The position numbers and the translations under genes are program-made. From an uncultured Tissierellia bacterium (GTDB lineage: Bacteria; Bacillota; Clostridia; Tissierellales; Peptoniphilaceae), in assembly GCA_902489145.1 (NCBI GenBank), contig CABTYV010000067.1, positions 1 to 5,582 of the forward strand: 5,582 bases of DNA, written 5' to 3'. Below the pieces are notes generated by a model. That model did no database searches. It was not told the DNA's origin and was given only the letters and a program-made list of their open reading frames with translations. Every line of letters begins with the position of its first letter. The first letter of the stretch is position 1. Shown here piece by piece: positions 1 through 4,513 of this stretch.

Positions 1-77
1 ACCAGCTCCCTTCCGTCCTTCAGAATCACCGCCTTGCAAGCCGATGAGCCAATATCTACCCCCATGGTGTAGGTCAA
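1..77 (-). CDS. hgdC: 2-hydroxyglutaryl-CoA dehydratase activator (component A, archerase), N-terminal fragment cut by the window edge
   Basis: Only the first 25 codons are visible; the gene runs off the left edge. Translation from the TTG at 77-75 gives MTYTMGVDIGSSACKAVILK followed by DGREL. This closely matches, from memory, the start of Acidaminococcus HgdC, which has GIDVGSTASK then an ILKDG segment. The DIGSSACK stretch (residues 8-15) is the first phosphate-binding loop of the ASKHA ATPase fold (actin/acetate kinase/Hsp70 type). In this family a homodimer with one bridging [4Fe-4S] cluster hydrolyses ATP to push one low-potential electron onto the dehydratase. The cluster cysteines lie outside the window. 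TTG is chosen because a GAGGTG Shine-Dalgarno sits 6 nt upstream and the length aligns with the family; the internal ATG at 65-63 would leave only one residue before the loop, and the GTG at 86-84 lies inside the Shine-Dalgarno. It begins 19 nt after hgdB, so it should be co-transcribed with its partner. Confidence 0.88.
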   Translation of the reverse strand, partial: MTYTMGVDIGSSACKAVILKDGREL

Positions 78-83
78 TGGATC

Positions 84-89
84 CACCTC
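84..89 (-). promoter_or_regulatory. Shine-Dalgarno site of hgdC
   Basis: The minus strand reads GAGGTG followed by GATCC, resembling the full anti-16S complement, with 6 nt between GAGGTG and the TTG at 77-75. It decides the TTG start of hgdC. It lies in the short gap after the hgdB stop codon (TAA at 99-97). Confidence 0.65.
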
Positions 90-96
90 TTCCTGA

Positions 97-1248
97 TTAC
101 AGGCTCACCTGGTCTGCCAGGGCCTGGAGTGCCGTTTCGATTTGGCCGAATTGCTGGGTTTGCATTTCGATCCCCACCTTGATATGGGGCACATCTGCCT
201 CATCCAGCGCCTTCTTGAGCGAAGGATATTCCATCTCCTCCGGATCGCAGAAGACCATCATGAGCACTACTACGCCCTGGGCGCCGGACTCCTTGGCCAG
301 CTGGGCCACATATTCCCCGCGGCGATTTTGGCTGGAGGCTTCATCGTACAAGAGGACGTCATAGTCCTGAAGCGCCCACTGCTCGGCCAAGGCGCGAATG
401 GGATCGTCCGCTTCCGGCACGTCCACCCGGATGGCCCGCGATTCATGGGCCACATCGTCCGCTGCGATGGCAATCTGGTTGCGATCGAAGATCTCTAAAA
501 GCTCCGGCGCATCACAAATGATGCCGGACGTCACCACCTTGACCCCTTGGAAATTCGAGGGAGGCAAGGCCTGGAGAGCTTCATTGACCTGGTTCAGCAG
601 GGTGGTATGCTCGTCCTTGGGCATGAAGTAGGCGGATTTGAGCACGGCAGAGCGGTTGCGGGCCGAGACGGCCTCCGGATGCTGACCGGCCAATTTCACG
701 AAGAGACGGCGGGCTTTTCGGCTCTCATTGTAAACGCGAATGGCCTCACTGATCTGCTCCTGCGTAATTTCGTGGCCGCAAATTTTCTCCAGGGCGTCCA
801 GGATCTGGCGATACTGGTCCATCATGAACTCTTTGCCATACTCCTTGGTCCGGTTTTGGGCATGGGCCATGAAGATGGTGGACATTTTGTGCTCTTTTTC
901 CATCGCCACGCGGATGTTCTGGCTCATGGGCCGCAGGGTGTCACAAAGCACCGTCAGCAGCACCCCGTCCAGATCGTCTAGGGTCCCATCCAGGAGCATT
1001 TCCAAATCCAGCTGGGCTAACGAGCAATAGAAGGAGGTGCAATATTCCCGCGCCATGGAAATGGTCTTATTGTGCGTCCCCCACATCCCCATGGGCACCA
1101 TGCCAGAAGCATATACCAGCTCCTCCGGCACGTAATAGGGCATGCAGCCGATCACCTTTTTGCCCTCCGACTTAAATTTCTTTAGCTGGTCGGCGGGGTG
1201 GTCTGCTACCTTGCGAAAGCTTTGAAACAGGTCCTCTAATGCCATCAT
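97..1248 (-). CDS. hgdB: (R)-2-hydroxyglutaryl-CoA dehydratase, beta subunit (component D)
   Basis: This 383-residue protein is the beta subunit of the dehydratase that turns (R)-2-hydroxyglutaryl-CoA into (E)-glutaconyl-CoA by a ketyl-radical mechanism after one-electron activation by HgdC. Its length fits the family (about 380). Recognised blocks are the N-terminal IGCMPYYVPEELVYASGMVP (residues 33-52), EYCTSFYCSLAQ (68-79), LCDTLRPMSQN (101-111), ICGHEIT (156-162), SGIICDAPELL (241-251), AADDVAHESRA (262-272) and FCDPEEMEYPSLKKALD (333-349). By analogy with 2-hydroxyisocaproyl-CoA dehydratase, the [4Fe-4S] ligands are probably Cys70 or Cys75, Cys102 and Cys334; this is inferred by alignment from memory. 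The gene overlaps the hgdA stop by 1 nt (TAATG), suggesting translational coupling and equal subunit amounts. Two tandem ATGs (1248 and 1245) are possible starts; the second is 8 nt from the Shine-Dalgarno and matches the usual MA- start, which would make the protein 382 residues. No frameshift or missing block is seen. Confidence 0.95.
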   Translation of the reverse strand: MMALEDLFQSFRKVADHPADQLKKFKSEGKKVIGCMPYYVPEELVYASGMVPMGMWGTHNKTISMAREYCTSFYCSLAQLDLEMLLDGTLDDLDGVLLTVLCDTLRPMSQNIRVAMEKEHKMSTIFMAHAQNRTKEYGKEFMMDQYRQILDALEKICGHEITQEQISEAIRVYNESRKARRLFVKLAGQHPEAVSARNRSAVLKSAYFMPKDEHTTLLNQVNEALQALPPSNFQGVKVVTSGIICDAPELLEIFDRNQIAIAADDVAHESRAIRVDVPEADDPIRALAEQWALQDYDVLLYDEASSQNRRGEYVAQLAKESGAQGVVVLMMVFCDPEEMEYPSLKKALDEADVPHIKVGIEMQTQQFGQIETALQALADQVSL

Positions 1249-2546
1249 TATTGCTCCTCTCTCATCCGGTCCCGACGCTCGGCCATAGCTTCCACCAGGC
1301 CCTGAACCCGTGTTTCATACTGAGCGACATTGAAGTTGCGTGGATCCGCCTGGTCCCCGTCAAAGGCCACACAGGGGATCCCTAACTCCTCCGTCCAGCG
1401 CCGCTGCATCTCCGGCATGTAGCCCGACCAGGGCTTGCAGGAGCGGTTGTAGTTGACCAGGGCCCCCTCCACTCCGTTTTTCTTCATCAGGTCGCTCCGC
1501 CAAGCCACGCCCTCCTCCAGGCAAACCGAGTTTGGCGCCTTGCAGTAGGCTTCCGCCATGGAATCTAAGTCGTCATAGACAAAGCCGAAGGCAGGGGCGT
1601 AGACCACGGCGGTCACGTTGAGGCCGTTATCCTTTAAGGGATGGAAGAGGCTGCGCAGGCCCGGCCAGCAGGGGATCCCTTCGAAGAGAATCCGGTACTT
1701 TTCTTCAAAAGGCGCCGTCGACTTGCCCTCCTGGCGGTATTGCTCGAGGTTTTGCGCCAGCAGCTCAAACGCTTCCGCCGTCCGCTTCTTGCCGCGGGCC
1801 GTGACGATATCGGCCATATGGTTAAAGAGATCGAAGCCCGACATGGGGGACGGCTCATATTGACAGAAATCGCAGACCTTCAGCCAGGCTTTGGAGGTCC
1901 GGTTGGCATTGGCACAGACCTCTTCAAACTTTTTCTGGTCAAACTTTTTGCCGGAGATCTGCTCCAGCTGCTTGATCGCGTCCTTAAATTGCCCCTTGAT
2001 ATATTCCTTCTGGGCGGTCGACACCCCAAAGGTGTCCCGGTAGGGGATATCGATCATGATCAAGGGAATATTGTGGGTCCGGGCAATGTTCTCATACCAC
2101 TTGGTCATGCAGTTGCAGATGTTGTTGCAGCAGAGCACAAAATCAGGGGGCGGTACCCGGCGGGATTCGTTGGTCGTCTCCACGCCCTCGCTATAGGCCA
2201 GGGAAATCCGTGCATAGCCACAGATATCATTGTCATAGCCCCTGTTTTCCGCCTCCTGGCACATCCGCTCCCCGTCGTGGCGCGCAGCGATCCCAGCCGC
2301 CTGGTTTTCCGGATACACCACCGCCAGGTCAAAGGCCTCTGCCAGCTCGCAGGGGAACTTGGAGGCCGACCAGCCCACCGGCTTGCCCGCCTTCTTATCA
2401 TCCCAGGCCTTTTGATAGACGTCCGTAACAATATCCTGAAGCGCCTTAACGCCCGGCAGGACCTCTTTTTTCTTTTTTTTCGGGGCTGCCTCCGCGGGTT
2501 TTTCCTGCGGATCCGTGGTCATCGTTTTTTCCTGTTGGTCCGTCAA
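1248..2546 (-). CDS. hgdA: (R)-2-hydroxyglutaryl-CoA dehydratase, alpha subunit (component D)
   Basis: This 432-residue protein is the alpha subunit of 2-hydroxyglutaryl-CoA dehydratase, partner of HgdB. Recognised blocks are VGWSASKFPCELAEAF (57-72), YPENQAAGIAA (78-88), YDNDICGYARISLAY (104-118), DFVLCCNNICNCMTKWYENI (135-154), FNHMADIVTARG (241-252), LFEGIPCWP (287-295), VVYAPAFGFVY (314-324), YNRSCKPWSGYMPEMQRR (366-383) and FDGDQADPRNFN (395-406). Likely cluster ligands are Cys109, one of Cys139/140/144/146, and Cys370 (inferred). Two things differ from the Acidaminococcus protein as I remember it (about 477 residues). The segment between ARISLAY and DFVLCC is only 16 residues instead of roughly 70, and there is a Lys/Glu/Ala/Pro-rich N-terminal extension of about 28 residues ending in five lysines before LPGVKAL. 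The start is TTG at 2546-2544, 6 nt after a GGAG, 14 nt past gctB. An internal ATG at 2522 (residue 9) with AGGA upstream is a weaker alternative. Confidence 0.95.
   Translation of the reverse strand: MTDQQEKTMTTDPQEKPAEAAPKKKKKEVLPGVKALQDIVTDVYQKAWDDKKAGKPVGWSASKFPCELAEAFDLAVVYPENQAAGIAARHDGERMCQEAENRGYDNDICGYARISLAYSEGVETTNESRRVPPPDFVLCCNNICNCMTKWYENIARTHNIPLIMIDIPYRDTFGVSTAQKEYIKGQFKDAIKQLEQISGKKFDQKKFEEVCANANRTSKAWLKVCDFCQYEPSPMSGFDLFNHMADIVTARGKKRTAEAFELLAQNLEQYRQEGKSTAPFEEKYRILFEGIPCWPGLRSLFHPLKDNGLNVTAVVYAPAFGFVYDDLDSMAEAYCKAPNSVCLEEGVAWRSDLMKKNGVEGALVNYNRSCKPWSGYMPEMQRRWTEELGIPCVAFDGDQADPRNFNVAQYETRVQGLVEAMAERRDRMREEQ
1254..1260 (-). promoter_or_regulatory. Shine-Dalgarno site of hgdB inside the end of hgdA
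   Basis: The minus strand reads AGAGGAG within the last codons of hgdA, 5 nt before the first ATG (1248) and 8 nt before the second (1245). With the TAATG overlap this supports re-initiation of ribosomes finishing hgdA. The spacing slightly favours the second ATG. Confidence 0.65.
2466..2480 (-). repeat. A-rich slippery tract in the hgdA N-terminal extension
   Basis: The minus strand reads A8-G-A6, coding for five consecutive lysines (AAA AAA AAG AAA AAA), residues 23-27 of HgdA. The heptamer A AAA AAG is in the zero-frame phase known from dnaX-type -1 frameshifting. A -1 shift here would reach a TAA after about eight codons, so no useful second product is evident. The tract is most simply a coding region prone to polymerase or ribosome slippage. 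Confidence 0.5.
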
Positions 2547-2552
2547 AGTGGA

Positions 2553-2559
2553 CTCCTTT
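2553..2559 (-). promoter_or_regulatory. Shine-Dalgarno site of hgdA
   Basis: The minus strand reads AAAGGAG with 6 nt to the TTG at 2546-2544. This near-ideal site is the main reason to prefer the TTG over the downstream ATG at 2522. Confidence 0.65.
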
Positions 2560-2560
2560 C

Positions 2561-3385
2561 TTACTTCATTTCCGGGAAATTGGCTTCCTTCAGCTTGATG
2601 AAGGATTGGCCGGGGTCGATCTCTTCTCGGATCAATTGAACAAGCTCAGGGCTAGGGCCTTCCATGCGCTCCGCGCGGGACAGATCCACCTCAAAGCCCG
2701 TATTTTCCTGAATCATCTCCGGGTTGGAGTAGGGATAGTAGTAGGCCAGATACATCTTCTTCGTCTCCTGGTCAAACTTGAAAATCCCCAGGTCCGTCAC
2801 CACCATCTGGGGGCCCCGGTCCTCCGGCAGGCCCGCCTTGGCCCGGCTTCCGGGGCCGGTGAGCCAGCCCGGGCTGGTGATGTAGTCGATGTGATCGGAG
2901 AAACGACGCTTCTGGTGCTGCATCATGATGATGGTGTTTTGATAGGTGGCAATACCGTTGGCCCCGCCCGATCCGGTAAAGCGGGTCTTGGGCTTGTTGT
3001 AGTCGCCAATGCAGGTGGAATTGACATTGCCGTAAATATCAATCTCTGCCCCACCGATGAAGGCGACCATATTCTCCTTGCCATGATGGTAGGAGTTGAT
3101 TTCATAGCCTACAAAGCGGAAGTTGGGCCACTGAACGGCGCAATGGGACATAAAGCGGTTATCGCCGACCGAGCGCGGCACTTCCTTGGGATCATTGTCC
3201 ATCAGGCCGGACTCAACGATCAATCGGCAAGACGGCATCACGGCTTTTTTGGCCAGGGAGGCTCCGATCAGAGGCAGGCCCGTCCCCACCGTCACGACCT
3301 GATCTTCCTTAATATTAAGGGCAATGGCGTAGGCCTGCATCTCCTGTTTGGTATAGCGGGTGTAATCTTTGGGATCAACTGTCAT
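2561..3385 (-). CDS. gctB: Glutaconate CoA-transferase, subunit B
   Basis: This 274-residue protein is the beta subunit of glutaconate CoA-transferase, a class I CoA-transferase that moves CoA from acetyl-CoA to (R)-2-hydroxyglutarate or glutaconate in the cytoplasm, making the substrate of HgdAB. The family length is about 266, so it is full length. The catalytic glutamate is Glu58 in LIVESGLMD (residues 55-63), equivalent to Glu54 of the Acidaminococcus enzyme, which forms the glutamyl-CoA thioester. Other family blocks are VVTVGTGLPLIGAS (30-43), VPRSVGDNRFMSHC (69-82), FIGGAEIDIYGNVNST (109-124), KTRFTGSGGANGIATY (133-148), IIMMQHQKRRF (152-162), YITSPGW (168-174) and IREEIDPGQSFI (252-263). 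The ATG start lies 7 nt after a perfect AGGAGG (3398-3393). The gene begins 21 nt after gctA and ends 14 nt before hgdA, so it is in an operon with both. The closest confusion would be a 3-oxoacid CoA-transferase, but the block-by-block match and the adjacent hgd genes favour glutaconate. Confidence 0.95.
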   Translation of the reverse strand: MTVDPKDYTRYTKQEMQAYAIALNIKEDQVVTVGTGLPLIGASLAKKAVMPSCRLIVESGLMDNDPKEVPRSVGDNRFMSHCAVQWPNFRFVGYEINSYHHGKENMVAFIGGAEIDIYGNVNSTCIGDYNKPKTRFTGSGGANGIATYQNTIIMMQHQKRRFSDHIDYITSPGWLTGPGSRAKAGLPEDRGPQMVVTDLGIFKFDQETKKMYLAYYYPYSNPEMIQENTGFEVDLSRAERMEGPSPELVQLIREEIDPGQSFIKLKEANFPEMK

Positions 3386-3392
3386 GAATATT

Positions 3393-3398
3393 CCTCCT
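3393..3398 (-). promoter_or_regulatory. Shine-Dalgarno site of gctB
   Basis: The minus strand carries a perfect AGGAGG, 7 nt before the gctB ATG at 3385, in the 21-nt gap after gctA. It is the strongest ribosome binding site in the window. Confidence 0.7.
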
Positions 3399-3406
3399 GC
3401 TTCCGA

Positions 3407-4423
3407 CTAATCATTGGTTTCCGAGTAACCCAGACCCGGCACGGACAAGAGGTTGGCCAAACGCGCGCCACCAATCTTGTCTAAGAGCTCATTATGATTT
3501 TTGATCGAATAGATGTATTTCTCGCAGAAATCTTCGAAGGTCTCGGGGGGATTTGCGGGATCGTAGGTCAGGTTCTTGCGGGCGTAGAAGGCCTTAGCAT
3601 CCTCCTGATCGGCAAAGCGGGATGCCTGATCGTATTCGCGCAGGGCCTTGGGATCGTTGTCGTAGAAATCATAGCACTGGGAAGGCCAGGCGCCATAGGG
3701 GGCAAAGACGACCGCGTCTACGCAGCCGGAGAAAACCTTAGGATCTGAGGGATTTTCACGGATATATTCGTTCGAAACCAGATCTTCACAGGTGACGATG
3801 GTCTTGCGGGCCGCCATGGCAATATCCACATCGTGGAATTCATCCCCTAAAATCACACAGGTGCCATCCGGCGAAGCCTGCTGGACATGGATGATGGCCG
3901 TATCGAGCCGAGGAACTGGCACGCAGACGACCTTGTCCCCTTCCTTGAAGGGATTGTCGATCTCGACCAGCTTTTTATTATCCACCTTGTCCAGGGTTTT
4001 GCGCAATTCTTCACTCATTCCCCACTTGTCCATGAGGGAGGAGCCCTGCATGAGCTTGACCGGCAGGAAGGGAAGGCCCAAAGCTGCTGCGTGAAGCTGG
4101 AGCATGAGCACGTCCTGAGAGTAGTCCTCAAAGTTCAATTCGCCCTTTTCAATCGCCGCCCGGAAACGACGAGACACGTTGGTAAATCCGGAGTTGGCCG
4201 TATAGCAGTTGATATAGGCCTTGACGCGACCGGCCCCGATCAAAAGGTCCCAGTCGCCGCCGCCCGGTCCCGGCCAGCCCACAAAATCCTTCTGCCCCTG
4301 ACGGAGGATCTCAAAGACTGCCGCATAGGGCTTGCGGTTGGTGGTAAAACCGCCCAAGCTCAGGACGTCTCCGTCTTCGACGAATTTGGCAATCGCATCC
4401 GTCATTGACATCACTTTGTTCAT
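3407..4423 (-). CDS. gctA: Glutaconate CoA-transferase, subunit A
   Basis: This 338-residue protein is the alpha subunit of glutaconate CoA-transferase; with GctB it forms the enzyme (an A4B4 octamer in Acidaminococcus) that charges 2-hydroxyglutarate with CoA. Recognised blocks are MNKVMSMTDAIAKFV (1-15), LGGFTTNRKPYAAVFEILRQ (23-42), GGGDWDLLIGAGRVKAYINC (54-73), YTANSGFTNVSRRFR (74-88), HAAALGLPFLPVKLMQGS (111-128), IDNPFKEGDKVVCVPVP (155-171), IIHVQQASPDGT (177-188), DVDIAMAARKTIVTCE (198-213) and CVDAVVFAPYGAWPSQCY (234-251). It is about 18 residues longer than the 320-residue Acidaminococcus protein, mainly through an acidic, Ala/Pro-containing stretch at about 269-296. An upstream in-frame start at 4468 would add 15 residues with no family match; the ATG at 4423 has AGGAAGGAG 8 nt upstream and matches the family N-terminus. 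It stops with TAG, 21 nt before gctB. Confidence 0.95.
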   Translation of the reverse strand: MNKVMSMTDAIAKFVEDGDVLSLGGFTTNRKPYAAVFEILRQGQKDFVGWPGPGGGDWDLLIGAGRVKAYINCYTANSGFTNVSRRFRAAIEKGELNFEDYSQDVLMLQLHAAALGLPFLPVKLMQGSSLMDKWGMSEELRKTLDKVDNKKLVEIDNPFKEGDKVVCVPVPRLDTAIIHVQQASPDGTCVILGDEFHDVDIAMAARKTIVTCEDLVSNEYIRENPSDPKVFSGCVDAVVFAPYGAWPSQCYDFYDNDPKALREYDQASRFADQEDAKAFYARKNLTYDPANPPETFEDFCEKYIYSIKNHNELLDKIGGARLANLLSVPGLGYSETND

Positions 4424-4431
4424 GAAGTTTT

Positions 4432-4440
4432 CTCCTTCCT
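4432..4440 (-). promoter_or_regulatory. Shine-Dalgarno site of gctA
   Basis: The minus strand reads AGGAAGGAG, 8 nt before the ATG at 4423. It rules in this start and rules out the longer reading from 4468, which would translate through the site itself. Confidence 0.7.
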
Positions 4441-4468
4441 TCCATAAAGAACGAATTTCTATACACAC

Positions 4469-4497
4469 GGAAACGACGCCTCAAAGACGTCGTTTCC
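4469..4497 (-). terminator. Perfect inverted repeat between hutU and gctA; weak terminator or mRNA hairpin
   Basis: GGAAACGACG (4469-4478) and CGTCGTTTCC (4488-4497) are exact reverse complements, giving a 10-bp stem (6 GC, 4 AT pairs) with a 9-nt loop. In the direction of the genes the hairpin starts 16 nt after the hutU stop codon, a usual place for a terminator. However, on that strand it is followed by GTGTGTATAG rather than a U-run. On the plus strand it is followed by CTTTTG, so the T-tract is on the antisense side. It could be a weak or bidirectional terminator, an mRNA-stabilising hairpin that sets different hutU and gct levels, or a barrier to antisense transcripts. The repeat is directly seen; its role is inferred. 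Confidence 0.45.
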
Positions 4498-4513
4498 CTT
4501 TTGCCCCATGGAT

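Noticed and set aside
1641..2639. A 332-codon plus-strand open frame opposite hgdA
   Set aside because: It lies wholly antisense to a clearly recognised dehydratase subunit, crosses the gctB-hgdA boundary, and its translation has no recognisable domain. It is a shadow of GC-rich codon use.
2864..2877. Perfect 14-bp palindrome CCAGCCCGGGCTGG
   Set aside because: It lies inside gctB and encodes part of the conserved block TSPGW, so protein constraint and GC content explain it; there is no loop or repeat elsewhere in the window.
2606..3484. A 292-codon plus-strand open frame opposite gctB and the end of gctA
   Set aside because: Antisense to two well-supported genes, with no family match and no convincing ribosome site.
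4424..4468. 15-residue N-terminal extension of GctA from an upstream in-frame start
   Set aside because: It does not match the family, and the translated stretch covers the gctA Shine-Dalgarno site.
4458..4484. Possible gctA promoter on the minus strand: TTGAGG, 15 nt, TATAGA
   Set aside because: Both boxes match the consensus at only four of six positions, the spacer is short, and the -35 would sit in the loop of the inverted repeat. Too weak to list without transcript start data.
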